DNA of 64,000 nt from Nocardia alni (GTDB lineage: Bacteria; Actinomycetota; Actinomycetes; Mycobacteriales; Mycobacteriaceae). The DNA lies in NCBI RefSeq assembly GCF_019038435.1, contig NZ_JAGPOX010000026.1, positions 1-64,000 of the forward strand, given 5' to 3'. The notes beneath the pieces were generated by a model that was not told where the DNA came from, searched no databases, and saw only the letters and a program-made list of their open reading frames with translations. Every line of letters begins with the position of its first letter. Positions within the stretch are counted from its first letter, which is position 1. A program made the translations under genes and the position numbers. Positions 10,259 through 17,444 of this stretch are shown piece after piece.

Positions 10259-10726
10259 ATGTCCGACAACATCCCCTCCGGCCCCGTCCAGGTTGACGTT
10301 CGCGGTCCACGCGTCGCGGCCTGGATCACCACGGCGGTCTTGATCCTGGTCTTGATCGCCGCCGCCGTCTCCCCCGCCCTGGCGACCATTCTGATCGCAG
10401 TGCAGGCGGTGGTCTTCGCGCTCGGCGCGCTGAACGGTCCGCGCCGCAGTCCGTACGGCTGGGTCTACGCCCGGCTCGTCGCGCCGCGCATCGGCCCGGC
10501 AACCGAATTCGAGCCCGTACCGCCGTTGCGGTTCGCTCAACTCGTCGGGCTGGCCTTCGCCGTCATCGGTTTCATCGGCTTCGCCGCGGGTAGCACCGCG
10601 GTCGGCGTCGTATTCGCGGCTTTCGCACTGTTCGCGGCGTTCCTCAACGCGGCCTTCGGTATCTGCCTTGGCTGCAAGCTCTACCCGCTCGCGCTGCGAC
10701 TGCGGCCCGCGACAACCTCCTCCTGA
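10259..10726 (+). CDS. DUF4395 integral membrane protein
   Basis: Four predicted helices and a C-terminal FGICLGCKLYPL motif with two Cys residues, characteristic of DUF4395 proteins that often accompany thioredoxin or sulfurtransferase genes. The function is not established; the Cys pair and the location in front of the sulfurtransferase suggest a membrane role in thiol or sulfur metabolism. A CAGGAG ribosome site lies 7 nt before the ATG. First structural gene behind the cysteine leader. Confidence 0.85.
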   Translation: MSDNIPSGPVQVDVRGPRVAAWITTAVLILVLIAAAVSPALATILIAVQAVVFALGALNGPRRSPYGWVYARLVAPRIGPATEFEPVPPLRFAQLVGLAFAVIGFIGFAAGSTAVGVVFAAFALFAAFLNAAFGICLGCKLYPLALRLRPATTSS

Positions 10727-10774
10727 TCCGCACCACCCGCCCAACCCGGCAAGTCATATCGAAAGGGAAATAAC

Positions 10775-11608
10775 ATGGCTCGCTCCGATGTCCTGGTCTC
10801 CGCGGACTGGGTCGAAGAGAACCTCAATACCCCCGGCGTCGTCATCGTCGAGGTCGACGAGGACACCTCCGCCTACGACACCGGCCACATCGAGAACGCC
10901 GTGAAGATCGACTGGAAGCAGGACCTGCAGGATCCGGTTCGGCGTGACTTCGTCAACCGTGAGCAGTTCTCCGACCTGTTGTCGGCACGCGGTATTTCCA
11001 ACGACGACACCGTGGTCCTCTACGGTGGCAACAACAACTGGTTCGCCGCGTACGCGTACTGGTACTTCAAGCTGTACGGCCACCGCGACGTGAAGCTGCT
11101 CGACGGCGGTCGCAAGAAGTGGGAGCTGGACGGCCGCCCGTTGTCCACCGCCGCCGTGACCCGCCCGGCCACCGGCTACAAGGCCGGCGAGCAGGACCTG
11201 TCCATCCGCGCCTTCCGCGACGACGCCATCAACGCGATCGGCGTGAAGAACCTGGTCGACGTGCGTTCGCCCGACGAGTTCTCCGGCAAGATCCTCGCCC
11301 CCGCGCACCTGCCGCAGGAGCAGAGCCAGCGTCCCGGCCACATCCCGGGCGCCCTCAACGTGCCGTGGAGCAAGGCCGCGAACGAGGACGGCACCTTCCG
11401 CTCGGACGAGGAACTGGCCGAGCTGTACAAGGACGCGGGTCTGGACGGCGAGAAGGAGACCATCGCCTACTGCCGCATCGGCGAGCGTTCCTCGCACACC
11501 TGGTTCGTGCTGCAGGAGCTGCTCGGCCACAAGAATGTCAAGAACTACGACGGAAGCTGGACCGAGTACGGCTCCCTCGTGGGAGCACCGATCGAGTTGG
11601 GAGCCTGA
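10775..11608 (+). CDS. cysA: Thiosulfate sulfurtransferase, rhodanese family (CysA2-like)
   Basis: Two-domain rhodanese transferring sulfane sulfur, usually from thiosulfate to cyanide or thiols. The 277-residue protein has the catalytic loop CRIGERSSH with Cys233; the N-terminal domain carries the family hallmark GGNNNWFAAYAYW. AAAGGGAAA precedes the ATG. The gene is 7 nt ahead of sseC, the same pair as Rv0815c-Rv0814c. The physiological acceptor is unknown; the cysteine leader implies expression when cysteine is low. Confidence 0.95.
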   Translation: MARSDVLVSADWVEENLNTPGVVIVEVDEDTSAYDTGHIENAVKIDWKQDLQDPVRRDFVNREQFSDLLSARGISNDDTVVLYGGNNNWFAAYAYWYFKLYGHRDVKLLDGGRKKWELDGRPLSTAAVTRPATGYKAGEQDLSIRAFRDDAINAIGVKNLVDVRSPDEFSGKILAPAHLPQEQSQRPGHIPGALNVPWSKAANEDGTFRSDEELAELYKDAGLDGEKETIAYCRIGERSSHTWFVLQELLGHKNVKNYDGSWTEYGSLVGAPIELGA

Positions 11609-11614
11609 AAACCC

Positions 11615-11920
11615 ATGTGCGCAGCACCTACGCAGGGCCAGACCCTGCCCGCCAATGTCGACACCGAAAAGGAGACGGTTCTCACCGGCCGTGTCCTGGA
11701 CGCCTCGGGCCAGCCGGTAGGCGGCGCGTTCGTGCGTCTGCTGGACTCCAGTGACGAGTTCACCGCCGAGGTCGTCGCCTCGGGCACCGGTGATTTCCGT
11801 TTCTTCGCCGCTCCCGGCTCCTGGACCATCCGGGCGCTGTCCTCGACGGGCAACGGCTCGGCGCAGGTGAGCCCGGAGGGCGCAGGCGTGCACACCGTGG
11901 ACGTCACCGTCGCGAAGTAG
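11615..11920 (+). CDS. sseC: SseC family protein (DUF1416)
   Basis: A 101-residue DUF1416 protein, conserved partner of the CysA sulfurtransferase in Actinobacteria. The start MCAAPTQGQTLPANVD and the body (TGRVLDASGQPVGGAFVRLLD, GSWTIRALS) read as a small Ig-like or transthyretin-like beta sandwich. It is translated 7 nt after cysA and followed by a strong terminator, so it ends the operon. A biochemical role has not been shown; involvement in thiosulfate or thiol metabolism is inferred from the conserved pairing. Confidence 0.92.
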   Translation: MCAAPTQGQTLPANVDTEKETVLTGRVLDASGQPVGGAFVRLLDSSDEFTAEVVASGTGDFRFFAAPGSWTIRALSSTGNGSAQVSPEGAGVHTVDVTVAK

Positions 11921-11936
11921 CCTGTAGCAGCAACCG

Positions 11937-11965
11937 AAACGGCCCCGGATTTCCGGGGCCGTTTT
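11937..11965 (+). terminator. Rho-independent terminator after sseC
   Basis: AAACGGCCCCGG and CCGGGGCCGTTT form a perfect 12-bp stem with a 4-nt loop, followed by a further T. The A-tract/T-tract ends allow use on both strands, but only the plus-strand operon ends here. Confidence 0.9.
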
Positions 11966-11986
11966 CGCGTCCGTGGGCGAGGTCGA

Positions 11987-11992
11987 TAGACT
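11987..11992 (+). promoter_or_regulatory. -10 element (TAGACT) for the leaderless small membrane ORF
   Basis: TAGACT, then 7 nt, then GTG at 12000: the same geometry as the cysteine leader ORF. Confidence 0.5.
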
Positions 11993-11999
11993 CACGGAC

Positions 12000-12095
12000 G
12001 TGGTCGTTGCATTCGAGGTACTGCTGGTTCTCGTCGCCGTGCTGATCGCTTGGTTCGGTCTGTACGTCCTCTACCGCCTCTTCACCGAGTCGTGA
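12000..12095 (+). CDS. 31-residue single-helix membrane peptide
   Basis: A GTG-started ORF encoding a hydrophobic peptide ([20 protein letters not shown] then [10 protein letters not shown]): one transmembrane helix and a short basic/acidic tail. No Shine-Dalgarno is present, but a TAGACT hexamer ends 7 nt upstream, consistent with a leaderless start. Its TGA overlaps the GTG of the nitrobindin-like gene (GTGA at 12092), so that gene is probably translated by coupling. I recall similar short membrane ORFs in related Corynebacteriales genomes; function unknown. Confidence 0.65.
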   Translation: MVVAFEVLLVLVAVLIAWFGLYVLYRLFTES

Positions 12096-12814
12096 GTGAA
12101 TCCGAGAACGTCGAAAACTCAACACTGAACGGTTCCGCGCCCGAGGTGGCGTCCGGAAACGGTTCGGCCCGTCGCGGTGACACCGCCGCGCCGCGCCGCA
12201 GCGGCGACGCGGCCGTGAACGACGCGGCCGAGCGCGCGAGATCCACCGGGGCTCGCAATGTTCCGCAGCTCCCGGACCTGCCGCTCCCCGAGGACACCGC
12301 GAATCTGCGGCTTGGCCCCGACCTGAGTTCCTCGATGCTCGCACTGCTGCCGCTGGTCGGTGTGTGGCGCGGCGAGGGCGAAGGCAACGACCCGACTCGC
12401 GGCGACTACCACTTCGGCCAGCAGATCATCGTCGCGCACGACGGCGGCGACTATCTGACCTGGGAGTCGCGCTCCTGGGTGATCGACGCCGACGGCACGT
12501 ACCAGGGCCCCGATCTGCGCGAGAGCGGCTTCTGGCGGGTCGGCATCGACGGCGACGACGAGGTCATCGAGCTGCTGCTCACGCACAGCTCGGGAATCGT
12601 GGAGCTGTTCTACGGTCAGGCCCTGACTCAGTCCTCCTGGGAGCTGGCCACCGATGTGGTGATCCGCAGTCAGTCCGGCGCGGTCGTCGGCGGCGCCAAG
12701 CGCCTGTACGGGATCGTCGAGGGCGGAGATCTGGGTTACGTCGAGGAGCGCGTGGTTCCCGACGGGGCCCTGGAACCGCGCCTGTCGGCTCGCCTCCAGC
12801 GCTACATCGGCTGA
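12092..12814 (+). CDS. Nitrobindin-like (FABP/DUF1794) beta-barrel protein
   Basis: Cytosolic ten-stranded barrel of the nitrobindin / THAP4 family, homologue of Rv0813c. The family motif GxWxGxG is present as GVWRGEGEG after an N-terminal low-complexity stretch of about 75 residues. Heme-binding members (peroxynitrite isomerase) have a His before the C-terminal LSARL motif; here the motif reads PRLSARL, with Arg at about residue 230, so heme binding is doubtful. The start overlaps the stop of the 31-residue membrane ORF, which sets the N-terminus at 12092. Confidence 0.85.
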   Translation: MSESENVENSTLNGSAPEVASGNGSARRGDTAAPRRSGDAAVNDAAERARSTGARNVPQLPDLPLPEDTANLRLGPDLSSSMLALLPLVGVWRGEGEGNDPTRGDYHFGQQIIVAHDGGDYLTWESRSWVIDADGTYQGPDLRESGFWRVGIDGDDEVIELLLTHSSGIVELFYGQALTQSSWELATDVVIRSQSGAVVGGAKRLYGIVEGGDLGYVEERVVPDGALEPRLSARLQRYIG

Positions 12815-12866
12815 AACGCTCCGTCGGGAGCACTCCATCGGGGCTGAGCGCCGACTACATCTCTTT

Positions 12867-12893
12867 AAAAAGGTACGACCCCCGAGCCGTACC
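12867..12893 (-). terminator. Rho-independent terminator closing the cyd transcript
   Basis: On the minus strand GGTACG (12893-12888) pairs with CGTACC (12877-12872) around a 10-nt loop and is followed directly by TTTTT (12871-12867). The loop (GCTCGGGGGT) can also pair with CCCCCGAG about 40 nt earlier in the transcript, suggesting alternative folds. Confidence 0.7.
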
Positions 12894-13176
12894 GCGGAGA
12901 TGCTTCTCTCGCGGTCCCGGTCGGACAAACCGGGAACTCGGGGGCCGGGTGACTGCCTTGGATTCGCCGCGCGCTGGCGCAGACGGACTCCGTCGCAGCC
13001 GTGGCGGCAGACTCAACCTGTCGACGCCTTCACATCCCGCCTCACTCGAGCGGGTTGTCGCTTTGGCATGCTTTCCGTTCGCCTCTCAGGCATCGGATAC
13101 ATGCCGACCGCATACCCTTACGAATAAGGAAAGTTGCGAACTCGTCCGCACAGGTGGATCCGCCACAGCGATGGCG

Positions 13177-13215
13177 CTAGCTGACAGCCACCTCACGTGT
13201 CCTTTGAATACTCAT
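13177..13215 (-). CDS. 12-codon ORF with a perfect Shine-Dalgarno
   Basis: Encodes MSIQRTREVAVS. It is preceded at 13233-13225 by AAGGAGGTG, a nine-base match to the anti-Shine-Dalgarno, 9 nt from the ATG and far stronger than any other ribosome site in the window. It starts 34 nt after the cydC stop. Either a translated micropeptide or a regulatory ORF within the downstream structured RNA; nothing follows it on this strand before the terminator. Confidence 0.5.
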   Translation of the reverse strand: MSIQRTREVAVS

Positions 13216-13249
13216 TCTTTGAACCACCTCCTTCCCGTGTACGACCAAC

Positions 13250-15136
13250 TTATCGGGCGGATCGCCCGGTCGGCAACGTATTTTCGCGGGCGGCGTAATC
13301 GCAGGTCAGCCGGTTGCCGCGCGAAGTTCGGGGATCGATCGATAGCGCGCCTGTCGTGTCCACTCGCACGACGGTGTCGGCGTGATGGTCCGGGGGCAGT
13401 TGGTGGGTGACCACCACGACGGTGCGGTCGGCGGCGACCAGGCCGCTCGTGTCGTCGAGGAGGGCGCGCAGCAGGCCGGCGCCCGCTGCAGCCTCCATAT
13501 GTTCGGTGGGCTCGTCCAGCAGCAGGACCCGGGCCGGGGAGATCAGGGCGCGGGCCAGGAGTAGTCGGCGGCGTTGGCCGCCGGATACCGCCGCCGCGCC
13601 GCCGACCAGATCGGTGTGCAGGCCCTCGGGGAGCCCGTCGAGCCATTCACCGGCGCCGACCGCGCGCAGGGCGGACTCGGACTCGGCCTCGGTCAGGTCT
13701 CCCCGCGCCACCCGCAGATTCTCCAGCACCGTCGTGCCGAACAGGTGGGCGTCCTCGGCGAAGAAGGTGACGCCCGGGCGTGGCGTGTCGAGCAGGCCTG
13801 CCCACGCCATGAGCAGTGTGGTCTTGCCCGCGCCGCTCGGTCCGACGACCGCGATGCGGCGGCCCGGCGGCAATTCCGGCAGCTCACGCGGATACCGGCC
13901 CGGCTCTACCGCGGGCTGCTGCACCTTGCCCTTCCAGGCTGGGCCAACCGAGGCAATGCCGCGCAGATCATCGTCGCGGCGGTGGCGCTCCGACTCCCGT
14001 CCCGGTCTGTTCCGCTGTGCCGCATACCCGCCGGATGGTGCGGCCGCGATCCGCAGCGACCGTTCACCCTTGTTCGTGCGTGCAGCAGACCCTTGGGTGC
14101 CTTGCACGGCATCGATCCGGTGCAATGCGGCACGGCCTTTGGTGAGCGCCTGCGCGGCGGCGGGGAGGACGCCCACGGCCTCGAAGGCGGACAGCGGCAG
14201 CAGAACGAGGACCGCGAGCGCCATCGGGCTGATGCCGCCCGGTGACACGGTCTGCACGGAGTAGGCGGGGGTGGGCACGACCGGATGCCCGCCGTACAAC
14301 AGGATTCCGATGAGCAGCGCGCCGAATACGCTGGCGCCGATCGATACCGGCGTTGCCGCGGCAGCCCAGGCGCCGTGCGCGGCGGCGCGATCCTCGGCGG
14401 CGACGGCGCGTCGCCCCGCCGCGTTCGCGGCCGCCAGCGCGTCGTTGAGGCGCCCAGCCACACGGAGTTCGGGCGCGTGGTCGAGCACGGTCATGGCGAC
14501 CGCGGTGAATTCGGTGCGATCGGCGCGCACGGCCAGTTCGGCCTCGCGGGCCGCCCGCGCGGACAACCACGGGGCCAGGATGCCCGCGACCGCCAGCGCA
14601 ACCGCGAGAACCACTGCGGCGGGGATGGATACGATCGCCAGCACAGCGGTCGCCGCGACGGACAAGATCACCGCGACCGCGATCGGCACCAGCGCCCGCA
14701 CCACCACCGCACCGAGATCGTCGATATCCATGCCGACGCGGGTGAGCAACTCACCCCGCCGCAGCCGGGTCGGATCATCCTCTCCGGTGCGCACGGTGCG
14801 CCGCGGAGTCCAGATATCGGCCCCCGCCAGAGCCGAGTACACGGAGGTACGCGCGGTGCTCATCGCCCGCAGCGCCACATCGTGGGTGGCCAGGCGCTCC
14901 AGATACCGGAACAGCCCCCGCGAAATCCCCAGCGCCCGAACGGCGACCACGGCCACACTCAGATCCAGCACCGGCGGCATCTGCCAGGCCCGCGCGATCA
15001 GCCAAGCCGCCAGGCCCGCCAACGCAAGCCCGCTCCCCAGCGCCAGCGCACCCCACCCGATCGAGACCGCCACCCGCCAACGTGACAGCCCCAGTAACTC
15101 CCACATCCGCCGGATATCGTGCCAACCCCCGCTCAT
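13250..15136 (-). CDS. cydC: Thiol reductant ABC exporter subunit CydC
   Basis: Half of the CydDC heterodimer that exports cysteine/glutathione-type thiols and is needed to assemble cytochrome bd. The 628-residue protein has an N-terminal six-helix membrane domain, Walker A GPSGAGKTT, signature VSGGQRRR and Walker B VLLLDEPTEHM. The linker before Walker A is Arg/Gly-rich and lacks the usual opening beta strands and A-loop of the ATPase domain. The ATG at 15136 (MSGGWHDIRR) overlaps the stop of a small relic ORF (ATGA). The frame is open further upstream but without family similarity. Confidence 0.9.
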   Translation of the reverse strand: MSGGWHDIRRMWELLGLSRWRVAVSIGWGALALGSGLALAGLAAWLIARAWQMPPVLDLSVAVVAVRALGISRGLFRYLERLATHDVALRAMSTARTSVYSALAGADIWTPRRTVRTGEDDPTRLRRGELLTRVGMDIDDLGAVVVRALVPIAVAVILSVAATAVLAIVSIPAAVVLAVALAVAGILAPWLSARAAREAELAVRADRTEFTAVAMTVLDHAPELRVAGRLNDALAAANAAGRRAVAAEDRAAAHGAWAAAATPVSIGASVFGALLIGILLYGGHPVVPTPAYSVQTVSPGGISPMALAVLVLLPLSAFEAVGVLPAAAQALTKGRAALHRIDAVQGTQGSAARTNKGERSLRIAAAPSGGYAAQRNRPGRESERHRRDDDLRGIASVGPAWKGKVQQPAVEPGRYPRELPELPPGRRIAVVGPSGAGKTTLLMAWAGLLDTPRPGVTFFAEDAHLFGTTVLENLRVARGDLTEAESESALRAVGAGEWLDGLPEGLHTDLVGGAAAVSGGQRRRLLLARALISPARVLLLDEPTEHMEAAAGAGLLRALLDDTSGLVAADRTVVVVTHQLPPDHHADTVVRVDTTGALSIDPRTSRGNRLTCDYAARENTLPTGRSAR

Positions 15137-15315
15137 CGGACCGCTCCGGAGGCGTCGAGCCCGGCAGCATCGCCCACGGACGCTGGTCCATCGGGTTCTG
15201 CCGACTTGATCACGATCCGCGGCGACGCACCGGCACCGGAGTCTTGAACCGCGACCCGCCGCGACAGCCCGAGCGCCTCCCGCATCTGCCGAACATCGCC
15301 CCGCACCCCGCTCAT
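15133..15315 (-). pseudogene. Relic duplicate of the cydC 5' end between cydD and cydC
   Basis: A 60-codon ORF whose first 24 residues (MSGVRGDVRQMREALGLSRR, then VAVQ) align with the CydC N-terminus (MSGGWHDIRRMWELLGLSRW, then RVAVS) at about 16 identical positions. The nucleotide sequences also align through this segment. The remainder is unrelated low-complexity sequence. Its ATG overlaps the cydD stop and its TGA overlaps the cydC ATG, so the chain of translational coupling is preserved. Best read as a partial tandem duplication of cydC that decayed into a linker ORF. Confidence 0.7.
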
Positions 15316-17441
15316 CGGGCCACCGCCCGGGGCGCGTCGGCCCGATGTCGACGGCGTGGATTGGAGAGTGTATCGGAATCACCTGGGAGCAAGCCGTTTT
15401 CGGGTTCGGTGAACGAATCCGAATCGCGGTTCCCGATAGTGTCGACGGCGCTCACGACGGTAGTGACTGGCGAATCGTCTCGGGTAGCACGGACCTCGAC
15501 GATATGGTCGGCGATCGCCAGGAGGTCGGGGCGGTGGGCGACGACGATGACCGTGGCGCCCGCGCGGGCGCGATCGGTGAGGGCGGACAGGACGGTGGCC
15601 GCGCTCGCGTCGTCCAGGTGGGCGGTGGGCTCGTCCAGTAGCAGGATCGGGCGGGCGGATGCGAGCACTCGGGTCAGGGCCAAGCGCTGGCGCTGGCCCA
15701 GGGAGAGGCCCAGACCGTCCGTGCCGACCACCGTCTCCCAGCGGTCCGGCAGTTCCGCCAGCACGGCGTCGAAGCCTGTTGCGCGGCAGGCTGATTCCAG
15801 TTGATCGGCGCGGCCGGATTCGGATCGCGCCCCGAGCAGTTCGAGGTTCTCACGCAGTGTGCCGGGCAGTAGCACCGGGCGCTGTGGCAGCCAGGCGATC
15901 TGTGCCCACCAGAGTTCGGGATCGAGGTCGGGTACCCGGATTCCGTCCACGGTGACGGCACCCTCGTCAGAGGTGAGAAGGCCGAGAATCGCCTGCAAGG
16001 CAGTCGTTTTGCCGCATCCGTTCGGACCCGCCAGCACGGTCACGGCGCCGGGCCGCAGCACAGCGCTCAGTCCCGCGGGTGCGCTGCCTTCACGCGCCCG
16101 GACGGTCAGATCGCTAATCTCGATGACGCCGTGCGGATTCGGAACCTCACCCACCGTGGTGCGCTTCGATCGGACCCCGAATTCCGGTGTCTCCAATACC
16201 GCGAAGGCGCGCTCGGCGGCAGCCATACCATCCTGGGCGGCGTGGAACCGCTCGCCCACGGTCCGCAGCGGCAGATATACCTCCGGCGCCAGAATCAGCC
16301 CCAGCAGGCCCGCGTACAAACCCATATGGCCGTACACCAATCGCATCCCGATCGACACCGCGACCAGCGCGACGCACAGGGTGGCCAGCAATTCCAGCAC
16401 CATCGAGGAAAGGAATGCCACCCGCAGCGCCGACATCGTGCGCACATGCAGGGATTCACTCAACGCGCGCACCCGGTGCGACATCGTCGGGCCCGAATTG
16501 TCACGGTCATCGGCCGGGCACGCGCCGACGCCCATCGAATTCGGCCTGCCACCCGGCCCACCGGCGGCGCCCGCCCCTGCTGGGTTCACGCCGTTGACCG
16601 GATCATCGGCGACCACGACCGGGCCGGGTGTGATCACGGGAGAGTTCTTCGAGCTCTGGGCCGAACCGTGTGTCGCCCCAGCCGATTCGCGCCCCAGGGG
16701 CGGATCGGCGGCGACCACGACCGGGCCGGGTGCGATCACGGGAGAGTCGTTCGAGCTCTGGGCCGAACCGTGTGTCGCCCCGGCCGATTCGCGCCCCAGG
16801 GCGCGCAGGGTCGGCATCCCCGCGAACAGGTCAAGCAGCTGATCCGACAGCCGCGTGGTGGCGATCAGCGTCGCGGCCGCCCGTCCCTGGGTCATCAGCC
16901 CGATCAGGATCATGAACACCGGGATCAGCGGCAGGGTCACCAGGATGATCACTCCGACGGTCACGTCGTGGATCGCGATGACCGCCAGCACGATCGGCGG
17001 CGTCAGCGCGGCGAGCAGCAGCGCCGGAAGGTATCCGGTCAGGTAGGCCCGCAGTCCGCTCAGCGCGCTGCCCACCACGACGGCCAGTTCGGTTCGGCGC
17101 GAATCCAGCTCGCGCGGCGCGAAGCCCGCCCCGCGAGCCAGGACAGCCTGCTCGAGCTCGGCCGTGACCTGTGCACCGGCTCGATGCGACAGCCGCGACT
17201 GCCACCAGGTCGCCACAGCGCGGCAGCCCACCGCCACCGCGAAAACCACCAGTTCGGCGGTCCAGGACCCGGGGGTGCGCTGCCCCGGATCGGTGATCAC
17301 GCCCGCCAGAACCCGCGCCAGCGCCAGCGCCGCCACCACGACGCATACCGTGATCACCAGCGAAAGTCCCACGCTGGCACCGAGATAACGGCGAGCGGAG
17401 CGGGCATACCGCCACAGGCGCGGGTCGACGGGTCCTGCCAT
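15312..17441 (-). CDS. cydD: Thiol reductant ABC exporter subunit CydD with repeat insertion
   Basis: Partner of CydC. The 709-residue protein has a six-helix membrane domain, Walker A GPNGCGKTT, signature LSLGQRQR and Walker B ILLLDEPTAHLD. Between FAGMPTLRAL and MSALRVAFLSS, where homologues have about 20 residues, it carries an extra segment of about 110 residues. That segment contains two 34-residue tandem repeats (residues about 214-281) and a Gly/Pro/Ala-rich tail. It falls in the cytoplasmic loop between helices. Starts 3 nt after cydB ends. Confidence 0.92.
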   Translation of the reverse strand: MAGPVDPRLWRYARSARRYLGASVGLSLVITVCVVVAALALARVLAGVITDPGQRTPGSWTAELVVFAVAVGCRAVATWWQSRLSHRAGAQVTAELEQAVLARGAGFAPRELDSRRTELAVVVGSALSGLRAYLTGYLPALLLAALTPPIVLAVIAIHDVTVGVIILVTLPLIPVFMILIGLMTQGRAAATLIATTRLSDQLLDLFAGMPTLRALGRESAGATHGSAQSSNDSPVIAPGPVVVAADPPLGRESAGATHGSAQSSKNSPVITPGPVVVADDPVNGVNPAGAGAAGGPGGRPNSMGVGACPADDRDNSGPTMSHRVRALSESLHVRTMSALRVAFLSSMVLELLATLCVALVAVSIGMRLVYGHMGLYAGLLGLILAPEVYLPLRTVGERFHAAQDGMAAAERAFAVLETPEFGVRSKRTTVGEVPNPHGVIEISDLTVRAREGSAPAGLSAVLRPGAVTVLAGPNGCGKTTALQAILGLLTSDEGAVTVDGIRVPDLDPELWWAQIAWLPQRPVLLPGTLRENLELLGARSESGRADQLESACRATGFDAVLAELPDRWETVVGTDGLGLSLGQRQRLALTRVLASARPILLLDEPTAHLDDASAATVLSALTDRARAGATVIVVAHRPDLLAIADHIVEVRATRDDSPVTTVVSAVDTIGNRDSDSFTEPENGLLPGDSDTLSNPRRRHRADAPRAVAR
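16598..16801 (-). repeat. Two 102-bp in-frame tandem repeats inside cydD
   Basis: Units 16598-16699 and 16700-16801 are near-identical over 102 bp (34 codons) and keep the reading frame. Each encodes LGRESAGATHGSAQSS followed by xxSPVIxPGPVVVAxDP. The few differences between copies suggest a recent duplication. Confidence 0.9.
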
Positions 17442-17444
17442 GAC

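Larger units (their letters stand above)
12867..13249 (-). ncRNA. Candidate structured RNA downstream of cydC
   Basis: The 435-nt gap between the nitrobindin-like gene and cydC (12815-13249) contains, on the minus strand, a ribosome site and 12-codon ORF near the upstream end. Beyond it lie multiple hairpins, including CCTTA-TTCG-TAAGG (a UUCG tetraloop, about 13130-13117), a GGCATG/CATGCC stem and a GACGGA..TCCGTC stem. It ends in a hairpin with a T5 run at 12867. It would be cotranscribed with, or processed from, the cydABDC message. No known RNA family was recognised; I excluded tmRNA, RNase P RNA and the c-di-AMP riboswitch by motif. Confidence 0.5.

Noticed and set aside
12850..13220. 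Possible c-di-AMP (ydaO-type) riboswitch on the plus strand
   Set aside because: AACCGGGAAC, CCGGGTGAC and a GACAGCCACCTC-like end recall the motif, but spacing and the conserved pairings do not fit, no plus-strand gene follows, and the T-tailed terminator is on the minus strand.
12867..13249. tmRNA or RNase P RNA
   Set aside because: No GGGGCTGA start, tag ORF with Ala-Ala end or tRNA-like T-loop for tmRNA; no GAGGAAAGTCC core for RNase P RNA.
15137..15382. N-terminal extension of CydC to 15382
   Set aside because: The extra 82 residues have no similarity to CydC and overlap the relic ORF and the cydD end; the ATGA overlap at 15136 with the family-like MSGGWHDIRR start is preferred.
16598..16801. 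CRISPR or mobile repeat in cydD
   Set aside because: The 102-bp units are in frame within a conserved gene, directly adjacent without spacers, and encode a linker.
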